Source: Agaricus subrufescens
Taxonomy: Eukaryota > Basidiomycota > Agaricomycetes > Agaricales > Agaricaceae
Assembly (NCBI GenBank): GCA_029945375.1
Contig: CM057058.1
Coordinates: 744,001 to 808,000 of the forward strand
Direction of reading: 5' to 3'
Length of the DNA: 64,000 nucleotides
The position numbers and the translations under genes are program-made. A model generated the notes under the pieces. The model searched no databases. It saw only the letters and a program-made list of their open reading frames with translations, and was not told the DNA's origin. Each line of letters opens with the position of its first letter. Position 1 is the first letter of the stretch. Shown here piece by piece: positions 45,041 to 55,261 of this stretch.

Positions 45041-45493
45041 GCCCTACAATAGAACAAGACGCAACCTAGTGGAGATGGTAGCGTAACAAGGACAAGGGCA
45101 ACGTATATCTCGTCGTTTCAATCACTTACACATCATCCAAAAAAACGATGGCCAGATCCTGGGGAAGGCAATATCATTCAAGGAGTTGAGCTCAAATAAC
45201 TACCATTAAGGCATGAGACTAGCGTATCTATTCTGCACGGTGGTTGCTGTGCCGTTCACTCTTCCTCTCTGTTTCAGGAATATCACGAAGAATGAGTTCT
45301 CGTGGAGTCCGTGTATGTGTTCATGTTTAGTACGAAATACATCAAAGGGATAAATCCTTACGATGACTCTTGTTCTCCTACTATGTGTACATCGTGCATT
45401 TCCTAATTCACTCTTAATTGCTTCCCACGCACCCATACCCTGCTCAAGAAGTAATAGTGGAAGTCGAAGATAAGTGCATAGGTAAGAGGACAT

Positions 45494-45657
45494 AATAAGA
45501 ACAAGATACTCAGTGACCGCGGATAGCGTGATGATCACTGAGATATATAGATACCTAATAAGAACAAGATACTAGGGAATAGTAAATACCGAGAATGGAT
45601 ACGAGTAGAAGTATTTTACTCACCTCAGTGACCGCGGATAGCGTGATGATCACTGAG
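45494..45657. repeat. Duplicated 34-bp palindromic block
   Basis: Identical 34-bp copies at 45509-45542 and 45624-45657 begin CTCAGTGACCGCGGATAG and end TCACTGAG, so each is itself bounded by an 8-bp inverted repeat. A 17-bp lead-in (AATAAGAACAAGATACT) is also duplicated, at 45494-45510 and 45557-45573. Confidence 0.8.
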
Positions 45658-45671
45658 GTGTATGTGGTGGC

Positions 45672-45723
45672 TAGTGAAGTGCGGGCTCGGCTCGGGCCTG
45701 AAGCCCGAGCCCGCACTTCACTA
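45672..45723. repeat. GC-rich perfect hairpin
   Basis: Arms 45672-45690 and 45705-45723 are exact 19-bp complements (TAGTGAAGTGCGGGCTCGG and its complement) around a 14-nt loop. CTCGGGC/GCCCGAG inside the loop region offers an alternative pairing. TGGTGGC flanks both sides (45665-45671 and 45725-45731), which could be a target duplication. Confidence 0.8.
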
Positions 45724-46260
45724 ATGGTGGCTTTTGCGTCCTTATATACCCGACCGTTTCGGCAATACAAACTGTATAGTTTTAAGATATTGGAAATGTC
45801 AGAAAGGAGAACGATCAATAGTGGCCGTATATGGAAATATAGGAAAGATAAAAATAGAAAGGGTAGAGGAATGTGAATTCGGCATGATCGAAGATGTCGG
45901 GGGCCTAGCGTTCAGTCTATAAATAACCTGCACCTTCCCGCCTGTGCGTGCAGTCGTTGGCCGCGCAGCTCAGATGAGCTTTACTTTAGTTCCTGCTCCT
46001 TACTATGTGTTCATCTGGCTCGGGGCATTCATAATAGGACAGGCACGTGCTTGGGGCGACTGGACCGCATTCCCGGCGCCGACCTTACCACCTGGTGGGT
46101 TCTCGTCAGAGAACTCCCACTCCCAACCTTATTTTGCAGCTTTTTTTGGAGAGCATATACGGCGGCAAATGAGATATACAAGTACCTGCTAGAATGTTGA
46201 CTGCACGAGGGAATAGTTTTTAGCCAAGGTGAGATCAGCTGCTAAACTTGTGTGACGTTT

Positions 46261-46275
46261 GAAAGATTCTCGATG
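46261..46275 (+). repeat. LINE target-site duplication, left copy
   Basis: GAAAGATTCTCGATG, identical to 47121-47135. Confidence 0.9.
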
Positions 46276-46912
46276 GAGCAGAGGCATGTTATCCCTCTCA
46301 CCGACTTCAGAGAGTATTTGGAAAGACCTGAAACAGATGAAAAACATATTCCGCACACAAAGGGAATTCCTGTTCCGGTCTATAAAAAATATCCAAAAGG
46401 TTGGCACCTACTGGTCCCACATACCCGAACAAGAAACAAGGGCAACCTGTTAGACATGCAACTCAACTGAAACGATGGAGCACATACTAACAAAATGCTC
46501 AGCCCCAGGACAAAATGAAATATGGGATGAAGTCGGTAGAATATGGACACTGAGGCAACAAGGATGGCAAAAACCATTATATGGCGAAATTCTGGGATGC
46601 GCATCTGCGAAAGTAAAAAATGAGGATGGAAAAACCAACATGGGGCTATCAAGGCTTTACCATCTAATATCGGAAGCTGCCTATAAGATTTGGACTACCA
46701 GGTGCAAAAGGGTGATTGGAGACAACAACGAGAGATCTAATTGGCCGTCGAGGACCAACTTAATAAACAGTCTAAGATCTCAACTGGAAATGAGACTCCG
46801 GGTGGATGTCCTACATACAAATGAAAAAAAAATTCGAGAAAAAGTCAATCAGCTCGCAGAAAGTCGAAAACACATGGAGAGGCTTACTGAGAAACGAAGG
46901 ACACCTGCCTGA
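46276..46912 (+). pseudogene. C-terminal fragment of LINE polyprotein
   Basis: One plus-strand frame runs from the truncation point to a stop at 46912, interrupted by an in-frame TAG at 46451-46453. The phrases IFRTQREFLFRSIKN, YWSHIPEQETRATC, TMEHILTKCS, ISEAAYKIWTTRCKRVIGD and VLHTNEKK match the region downstream of the reverse transcriptase in Agaricomycete LINEs. In those elements a Cys pair and MEHILxxC precede the SEAAYxIWxxRCxRVI segment. The TAG falls inside the Cys cluster, so this fragment is dead. Confidence 0.75.
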
Positions 46913-47120
46913 GAAATGGGCCTCGAACCCCGGGGTTTTAGTAGGTATACGTGAGACGGAGCCCCACACTGCCTTTCACCAAACTTGGCGTGCGTAATGC
47001 TTTTCCCCGGGAGGTGTAGGAAAAGCAAACTCAAAGGCCTACCGAGGCCGAAAGCGGTCCTGGCATGCTGACCTTGTCTGCGATGCTAGCACCTTGCTCC
47101 ACCAAAAAAAAAAAAAAAAA
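46276..47120 (+). mobile_element. 5'-truncated LINE (non-LTR retrotransposon) insertion
   Basis: 845 bp lie between perfect 15-bp direct repeats and end in a 17-nt A tail (47104-47120). This is diagnostic of target-primed reverse transcription. Only the 3' part of the element is present: the end of a coding region (to 46912) and a ~190-bp 3' UTR. The same locus without the insertion exists at ~42979-43190. The perfect duplication suggests a recent event, later than the duplication of the array segment. Confidence 0.9.
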
Positions 47121-47135
47121 GAAAGATTCTCGATG
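47121..47135 (+). repeat. LINE target-site duplication, right copy
   Basis: GAAAGATTCTCGATG directly after the A tail. Confidence 0.9.
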
Positions 47136-47397
47136 AGATGTATCATTCGTCTAGCCTAACTGTCTGGGAATTCTACACACAGCATCGAAGCGCATCTGGT
47201 ATAGATATATGCGTCGCAACTAGAAATCTCTCAAATGTTGGCACTCGTCAAAAGGTACACCACAACAACTCTTAGTACTGTCTTCGATCGGCGTCCAGAG
47301 CAGTTGATACATTCCATTCATCATACACACAATACAACCTTTAACTGAATGGTACAAACAATGCCTATGAATACCGCTACAAGTAACAAATCGTATA

Positions 47398-50141
47398 CTA
47401 AACATCAACACTATTCCCAAGTCCAGAATGCAAAAATCGGTATCTCCACTCCGACACCTCATCATCTGGGTCAACCAACGAAAACTCAACATAACACATT
47501 CCAGTCGAATCAACAAAAACTGTAACAAGTTTATCCGGATTGTCCTTAAACTGACGCGCGAAGCGTCGCGAGCAGTACAGACATGCCACAGCAGCATGTT
47601 TGCTTGACCGATCTGACACACACCAGTTTTCATGAGCTTGTTGGCGTGTAACAGCATAAAACCCGGGAACATCAGCATCATGATCATCTTCAGAGCCCGA
47701 ATCATCTCGATGATATCTTTTAAAGTTGGTCGACCACCCTCGTCGTTGCTGTAACCCGCCTACTCTACTCTTTGAATGCTAAATCATTCAAAATTGAGTA
47801 ATGATTCGTTGACTCGTAGAATGCGGCTCACCTCGCAGCTTGAGTTCCAGGGGTCTGAAGCTTTGACGTTCTTTCCGGTGGGACTCGTAAACAGCAACTC
47901 GACGTCTCCACAGATAGCGGAGTAATCAAATGATCGGAGAGGCACTTTCCTTATCTTTCCTAGTCTTTGGAGTTCATGACGGAACTCATCCTGAAACGGG
48001 ATCTCAGCATTCGATACAGAATAAAGCATACAGAGACCTTACAAAAGCACAATCTCTCAACCGATAAAACGGGAAATTTTCATCAGGCACCGTGAAACGG
48101 GTGGTCAACGCATGGAAGCAAGATAGGCGTCCGTAGAAGATGCCAATGCTGTTGAAATATTTGCATACCCAACTAAGTACATTGCCGTACAACTTTATCC
48201 GCAGATCCCGATCGGTCATTCGAAAACGTGCATCGCCGGGCCATGAAAGAGAGATATTGTCGCAAGAACCTTTCACATCGCCACCGGTACCTTCACCACC
48301 AGCCACGCCAACAGCGTCATATGGAACCTCCTCGAGAATTTTCAACGCAGTACGATGACAGAGCTGCAAACCCTCGTACATAAAGTTATGAGAAAAACCT
48401 GATCGTTTGAAATCGAAAAGGAAATCCTCGAACGATTTATGATAATACGAGAGAGATGAATCATCTGCCCTGTTGCGTTCAGGAATCCTGATAACAGCGG
48501 ATAGATATCGGAGGGCATCATAAGCGTCGTCTTCCGTCAATCCCAGCGCGTTGCATTGCCCGCGGAACCCAACACCATCGAAAAGAGTCCTCGTATAAAT
48601 GAGTACCAATTTTCTGGCGTTCACCATGACATTATCCGGGACACTGGACAGGATCCTCTTGTACAACCCATCGAGCCGGACCATCGGGTGATCACTCGTC
48701 GCATCGTGACCAGTTGCACCAGTATCTTGAATGGTTTCGAGTACGCGACGGAGCTGAGTAGGGGGGTCTTTACGATTAGGATCGCCGATATACCGGACCA
48801 CTGCAGCGGCATATGCGAAGAGCCCTCCTACAGATGAAGCAATTTGCGTCAAGTCGTGTTCCGAAGGCCATTCTTGTTCGTGCTTGAGCGCAGGATGCGC
48901 AAGTTTGATCTTCTTCAGTTCATCGCGGAAGTACCGTTCAACATCTTCGCATGCTTCATCAGACCCAACCACCATTTCTTCCTTATAGTACGCCGGTTGG
49001 ACTTCAGCCAAACCGAAAAAACGAGTGATGTGCGGTTCGGGGCGACTAGCGACTATCCACGCAATGGGAGAATCAGGGTATGTGATGCAGAAACTCGAGA
49101 TAAGCTCGAGGAGCTTCCGCTGAGTGAGGGGGTTATCGCATTCGTTGAGGCCATCAATGGCAATTAGGAGGCGAAGGGAAGAACCACAAATGTGTTTTAG
49201 CACAAATGGCTCAACAATAAACTTGTTGAACTGTTCTGAAAGTGATTTTCGAAGAAGAGAAGGATCGCGGGTAACCTGATCTTGGATGAATTGACGATAG
49301 GGTTCACTCTTGACGGCGAGCTGGTATGCAATGGTGATGATAGTCTTGCTTCCATCCCTATGCCCATTGACAGAGAGGAAGACTGAGGCAAAAAGGACGT
49401 CACCAGGGGCCTTTTCGATGACCATCTGCACGACTGCCGATTTCCCAACCCCAGCAGGACCCACTACCCACCGCAACTTGCCAGCATCATCACACTGGAT
49501 GATGAAGTCCAAACACCGTTGTACGATGGCTAGACGTGTTCCAGGATGACACCGAGGGGGAGGCTCGCCAGCGGAAGAGTTGAATTCGGCTCCGATTATC
49601 GTTTCCTGCATAAGCTCCTTCATGACTACCAGAGACGATGGTAAGTATACACTTTGTAATACGGAAATTTCTTACAATTGTCCTGGGGTTGTGTGATGTG
49701 ACCAGTGCGCCCAGCGTCTGGGGTAGGAAGAGCGGAGGTACTTGAACCTAAATGCAGATGAGAAGAAGAGGTAGGGTGGAACTCTGCATCTACGCGGTGA
49801 TCCGGTGGGAGTAATCTCCCCGTATCATCACCGGTCACAGCCGAATGCTGATAAGAAGAGAGATCCGGAGGGAAAGGGGAGGAATGCGGCGGAATTGGAG
49901 CCATAGTGAAAGGACGGGAGGCGTTCGAGACTGAGTGGTAGGGGCGGGTGAACTCGGGCGAGACGTCACTATCTGCATGGCGAGGGGGGATGTCTAGGCT
50001 TCTTGGCCTACCGTTGCGTTGACGAGAACTCTGGGGAGATTGGGAAGACGAAGGAGAAAAAGTGGAAGAGACACGCTTCCTGACTCTAGAGAACCAAGAA
50101 GATATGCGCTTTTTTAGGACTGGGGAGGATTTTTTCGGCAT
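47398..50141 (-). CDS. NACHT-type NLR, copy 4 (862 aa), lacking the small second exon
   Basis: Four exons: 49676-50141, 48043-49625, 47832-47990 and 47398-47778. The N-terminal exon (MPKKSSPVLKKRISSWFSRV, then Ser/Pro/His-rich) splices directly to the NACHT exon in the phase that exon 2 uses in the other copies. The F-x-x-A-x-x-F exon is therefore missing, while PQDN-C mimics its end. The NACHT core has GPAGVGKS, LLIAIDGLNECDN and WIVASRPEPHITRFF, then YYHKSFEDFLFDF. C-terminal exons: VPLRSFDYSAICGDVELL, GWSTNFKRYHR, CLYCSRRFARQF, FVDSTGMCYVE and EWRYRFLHSG. It is otherwise intact. Membrane-protein copy C follows downstream beyond the LINE and hairpin insertions. Confidence 0.85.
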
Positions 50142-50189
50142 CCTCGACGACGGGGGAAGGAAGGATCGCAGAGATCATTGTGCCCAGTA

Positions 50190-50226
50190 GTATATGTAGC
50201 CATCGTGGAAAGGAGGAATGTCACGT
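50190..50226 (-). promoter_or_regulatory. NLR4 promoter block
   Basis: Minus-strand GACGTGACATTCCTCC, then GATGGCTACATATAC, 50-85 bp upstream of the ATG at 50141. The GTGACATTCC box here overlaps TGACGT, a bZIP/CRE-like core. The order (box, GATGGC, TATA) matches NLR1 and partly NLR2. Confidence 0.5.
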
Positions 50227-51774
50227 CAGCTTCGAATTGGCGTGCTGCGTTACATCAACACCAGGCGCCTATCACCTCCTAACTCTGTCTGGACACGAAA
50301 GTCAGCGCCATCACGCTAACGTCTGTTTGTACTAGCCCAATCAGATATATTTGCCCCTGCTGTCAAGGTTCGCGAATACGGTGGTGTGGTGATCGACAGC
50401 GATGCGGAATGAGGGATGGACAAGAGCCCTGGACAGCTCGCTGGCCTTGCCGCAGAACGACTTTGGGGGAGATAAAAGAAGTTGTACGCTGTGGTAAGCT
50501 GCTTTTCGCCGTCAGAAAGCCAGACAGGTGAAGAGAAACGCGAGCGAGGCACTGTGGTAGCGGAGCGAACAAGAGAGAGTGGTCACATCGCGTGATGCGT
50601 GACACTTCGCTCGCCAGGTTTGCATGTCGTCCCACCAGCTCTTGGAAAACAGTGTCCAGTGGATCAAGATTCGAGAAAAGCTAAGTTTGAGAGAATCATA
50701 CCGATTCTAGCCCCTGACGTTGGGCAGTTATACTGCAGATGGCAGACAAATATTCTACCCAACTTGATTTCTCCAACACCCGGCCTTTGTGATATATCAT
50801 TACACTTGACACAATACATCCATATCCGCAGTGTAGCATAGAAGAATGAAGCCCCCACGCAGCTTGTCCCAGTGTAATTAGGCTGAGGAGTATGCGCCGA
50901 AGCTATCCCTCTTCCCAGGAACATAGATCATGACAAGGAGAGTAAACAAGAGGTAACAGTCGGTACGTCTGTCATAATTGCTCAGAGTGGCTAGGAATAC
51001 CAGGTACATTCATGTCTACTCCCTCACGCTGATGTCAATACTTACTGGGCGTCATTCAATTTGGGTATTCTGAGGCAAGCAATCTAACATTCTTGTCAGA
51101 ATGCCTATACATCGACCTATAAAATATTCTCGTAACAACCAGTTGACGACCACTGTTATGTCCCTCACTCCTTACAATGCTCAACGACCTTCGATCAATT
51201 CCATGCCCCACCTTATCAAATTCAAGGCGCAAACCAAATGTAATCATGACTTTCCAACATGCTTCTACTTAACATGCTTCTACCTTCCTCACAATACTCC
51301 ACTCGTGGTTCAAAAACAGCGACTATTGTCGGTGTCGACAGTGCGTGCATATACTCATACATGCAGTAATTTATTTTCGATAAGAAGACTACATGAACCT
51401 ATTATAAGCCAATCGCACTCTGGGACCCATTCTCCACTGAGCTCAACATGTCCAGGCTCGCCCTCACCTTTCTTCATACCGTCAATCATCAGCCAGATCA
51501 ATCTGGCATGGTAGGGAAGAGTAGGATGACTCTACACAATTTTAGCCCTCGAAAGTGAAATCTCACCCTTATTCTGACAACACCGCCCAGCAAATTCACA
51601 CAAAGAAGAGGCTGGTGTTATATCTCAAAAATATGAGCAGCCTAACGGAATGGAGAGTAGTATTTCTGATCGGCAATTGGGCATGTGGACAGTCGTGACG
51701 TGAAAAATGTTTACTTGAGGGCGGACAGATGTTTCATACCTTTACAATTACTTTATTCAGAAGGATCCGCCTCT
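50227..51774. other. Spacer between NLR4 and the NLR relic
   Basis: No gene is convincing. Open plus-strand stretches (such as 51101-51514) have composition and stops that do not suggest exons. No membrane-protein copy is present. Confidence 0.4.
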
Positions 51775-52320
51775 ATTGTATAATTTTGTATCTCTCTACC
51801 CCGATAACCTGTCATCTGAGTCAGTGAATGAGGGGCAGAATCTCATCGAACCAATGAGACTCAGACTGTAGTACTAGGTGGATCCTGGTTGTTCAAAAAA
51901 TAGTATACAAGGGTTTGTGACAAGGCGTTGCGTCATAGATAAATGAACGATTTGTCGATGGTTTCAAGTACGTAACGTAACCGAGCAGGTGAGATTCGGT
52001 AATGGAGGCTATCAATATATCGGATCACTGTTGCGGGGGATGGTCGTGCTCCGAGGGCCATTCTCGCTTGTACCTAAGCGACGGGTATTCGAGTTTAGTT
52101 TTCTGCAGTTCCGCGGGGCGATACAATTAAACTTCAGGTTTGTCAAAAACCGAGGTAATGCGAGGCTCAGGGCGACTGGCAACTATCTATGCTATACTTA
52201 GAAGAGACAAGTTATGCGGTACAGAAAGCCGAGATCAGCCTGAAGAACATTGATTAAGACCATTATCAACTCATCTAGGCTTCCAACTTGAATAACCATT
52301 AGTAACTAAAGAGATAGCAT
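51775..52320 (-). pseudogene. NLR relic (fused fragments of last exon and NACHT exon)
   Basis: Bases ~51778-51940 align with the last exon of the NLRs (the FLHSG to CSRR region) but contain stops and gaps. They run directly into ~51955-52320, which aligns with the middle of the NACHT exon. Recognisable there are the complements of the coding for LETI, YIGD, ATVVRYI, WPLEH and SRPEP. Most of exon 3 and all of exon 4 are missing. This is a decayed sixth member of the array, produced by internal deletion. Confidence 0.7.
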
Positions 52321-52480
52321 AGGGAGGTGCCACAGCGCTGCTCACTACCTGCGGTCGGAGTCCCACTGCCTACCTAGTTCATTTCAATGACGGCACTCGT
52401 ATATTGGTTTATCCTTATAGATATTATGCTACATAATACAAATGACATACTTGAATAATTATGGTAGGGTACAGTACGCA

Positions 52481-55261
52481 CTATCCACCAGTACAAGTCG
52501 GAAGTCCAGAATGTAAAAACCGATATCTCCACTCCGAAACACCATCATCTGGATCAATAAAGGACAATTCGACATAACACATGTATGTCGAATCAACGAA
52601 AACCAAAGCAAGTTGGTCTTCGTTATTCATAAGGTGACGCGCAAGCCGGAGCGAGCAGTAATAGCAGGCACCCGTACTTGAATATTTAAAACACTGCCTA
52701 TGGGATTCTTGACGCACGACAGTAACAAACCGGGGAACACCTGTATCCTCTTTCGCATTACTATCCAAATCGACTCCGCAATACCGTTCAAATACGGTTG
52801 ACCATCCTTCCCGCTGCTGATCACACACTGTGTCCTTGCGATGCTACAAAACCTCGAGGTCAACAAAGCCTACAAACACAGATTTTATCACTCACACTGC
52901 AAGACGAGTCCCAGCATTCGCTCGGCGCGATATCAAGACCAATAAGATTTGTACGCCGTAAATGAATAGGGCCACAGATTGCAGCATAATCTAATGCTCG
53001 AAGGGGCACCTCCTTCAGCTTGCCAAGCTCCCCAAGTTCATGACGAAATTTGTCCTGACAAGAACTTCAACATTCCAAATTATAACAGGGCGCAAGGAAA
53101 CTTACAAAAGCAGAGTCTCGCAATTTCACAAACGGATAGAAAGCACCAAGCGTTGTGAAACGCGTGGTTAAGATATGAAAGCAGGAAATACTCCCGTAAA
53201 AGTTACGATCTGAATTAAAGTTCTGAAACATATCCGTCATTGCACGACGATACAACCGGATTCGTATTTCATCGTCGGTCATTTGAAAGCGCTCATCACC
53301 AGGCCAAGAAAGTGAAATATGATCACAACCACCCTTCAGACGGCCGTAGCTCCCGCATTCAATAGGTTCACTACCAGCCGCGCCATCAGGGGCGTCTGGA
53401 ACCTCGCCAATCGTTTTCAAAACAACACGAACCCGAAATTGTTCAGCCTCATCCTTCACGTTATCGAAGAGTCCAGATCGCTCGTGGTCGAAAAGAAAGT
53501 CTTCAAACGATTTGTGGTAATATGACAAAGACTCATCAGCAGCATTGTCGGGATCTGGAACCTTTAGGACGGCATGGAGATGGCAAATGGCACCGTAAGC
53601 AGTATCTTCAGTCAATCCGAGCATATTGCATTGTTCGCGAAACTTCACAGCAGGCCAGCCGTGCCTTGAATATACGAGCAACAGTTTTTTGGTGTCAATC
53701 ATGACATCTTCCTCGACGTTGGATAGGATCCTCCTATACAGCGCATCGAGTTGAGCCATCGGGTGACCCCGTCTGGACATATCACCTTTTGTACCAGCAT
53801 TGATCACTGCAAGTACATTAGAAAGCTGAGCGGTGGGATTTCGGTAGTGAGGGTCTCCGATATAACGGACCACTGTAGATGCGTACGCGAAAAGTCCACC
53901 GGCAGCTGTTGCTATTTGGGTGAATTCATGTTCCAATGGCCACTCCTGCCTCCGTCTGAGTGTAGGGTACGTGAGGTGTATCTTCTTGAATTCGTCACGG
54001 AGATACCGCTGAACGTCGTCGCGTGCTTCGTCTGAATCGATCTCCATCTCGTCCTTTGTGTACACATGTTGGACCTCAGCCTTCTCGAAGAACGACGTAA
54101 TATGAGGCTCTGGGCGACTCGCGATGATCCACGCAATAGGAGAAGCAGGGTACATGGTACAGAAATTAGATATCAGTTCTAGAAGTTTTTCCTGAGTGAA
54201 AGGGTCATCACATTCATCGAGGCCATCGATGGTAATCAGGAACAGACGTGACGCATCGAATAGACGTTGAGTGACGAAAGGCCCAACAATAAACTTTTGA
54301 AATTGCACCGCCATTGATTTTCGAAGTAGAGATGGATCCCTCATGACCAGATCCCGGACATGTTGGTAGTAGAGCTCACATTTGCTAGCGAACTGGTAAA
54401 CGATGGTCAGGATCGTCTTTGTGCCATCCCTCCGACCATTGACGGAGAGGAAGATTGAGGCAAAGACAATGCCGTCGGGGACCTTCTCGGCAATCATCTG
54501 CATCACAGCCGATTTCCCAACACCGGCAGGCCCAACTATCCAACGTAACTTTCCTTCGGCGCGAGACTGAAAAATGAAATGTAAGCACCGCTGTAAGATA
54601 GCAAGTCGAGTTCCGGGGTGGCACCTCGGAGGTGGGTCGCGATCAGAAGAATCAAATTCGGCTCCGATTATCGTTTGTTGTAGAAGCTTCTCCATAACTG
54701 ACGGAGGTGATAATGAGTAAAGATGTAACATACAAGTGGCGCAGAGAGCCCTTACAAGTCTCGGACGTGGTATTATGGTCGATAAATACGGGATCTTTCA
54801 CGATGAAGCCATGGGCTCCACTGAATTCGCCCCGCGTATGCTGGCAGAAGTATTATAATAATGCACTATGATTCAAGAAGAGAGCTTACACTTGGTCCTT
54901 GAAAGGTCGAGGTGTGGCCTTGGAGTGCAGAAGAAGGTGTGATATGCAGCGACGGACAATTCCGAGAGAAGCATTCTTCCAATTGACACTTAAACCGCGA
55001 TGGATCCGATGTTGGATGGGCGGGTATCGTGTTCCCAGTTTGAATGGCTGTAGAATAGGAGTCAGACGCGAATAGCAGGCAGGGATCTGCTTGATGATCG
55101 GAAGCTTCTAGTCCTCCGGCATTATTGCCCGGGAACCGAGATTGCACTTGAGAAGCAGAAGCCGGGGAGAAAGTAGAGAGCGCCAAAGAGACCCGCTGCT
55201 TGAGGCGAGAAAACCGGGAAGAAAACCGGTTTTTGGAGCCGGGAGACGATTTGCCCGACAT
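52481..55261 (-). CDS. NACHT-type NLR, copy 5 (856 aa)
   Basis: Exons 54890-55261, 54756-54840, 53106-54697, 52896-53054 and 52481-52843, all in phase. It starts MSGKSSPGSKNRFSSRFSRL. The second exon is three codons longer than in the other copies and reads FSGAHGFIVKDPVFIDHN. The NACHT core shows GPAGVGKS, FLITIDGLDECDD and WIIASRPEPHITSFF, then YYHKSFEDFLFD. Exon 4 (159 nt) has VPLRALDYAAICGPIHLRR. Exon 5 reads GWSTVFERYCG, CYYCSLRLARHL, FVDSTYMCYVE and EWRYRFLHSG. It is the most divergent copy, both here and in the promoter, consistent with its position at the outer end of the array. Confidence 0.85.

Larger units (their letters stand above)
45041..46260. other. Insertion-like spacer unique to the NLR4-copy C interval
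   Basis: Bases from ~45260 to ~46185 have no counterpart in the other spacers. The stretch contains a duplicated 34-bp palindromic block and a GC-rich hairpin (both listed separately). It also has a short plus-strand reading starting at 45974 with a signal-peptide-like beginning (MSFTLVPAPYYVFIWLGAF), but I cannot extend it into a gene. It could be another non-autonomous mobile element. Confidence 0.4.

Noticed and set aside
45672..45723. GC-rich hairpin as an intrinsic transcription terminator
   Set aside because: The genome is eukaryotic, there is no following T run, and no gene ends here; it fits a mobile or slippage-derived palindrome better.
46475..46912. A 145-residue open frame that looks like an independent host gene
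   Set aside because: It lies inside the LINE insertion, is in frame with upstream LINE coding sequence across a TAG, and matches the C-terminal pattern of Agaricomycete LINE polyproteins.
47101..47120. A run as a simple-sequence repeat or terminator
   Set aside because: The exact 15-bp direct repeats on either side of the inserted segment show that it is a LINE tail.
51101..51514. 137-residue plus-strand frame in the NLR4-NLR5 spacer
   Set aside because: It has no recognisable motif, low-quality composition, and no counterpart in other spacers.
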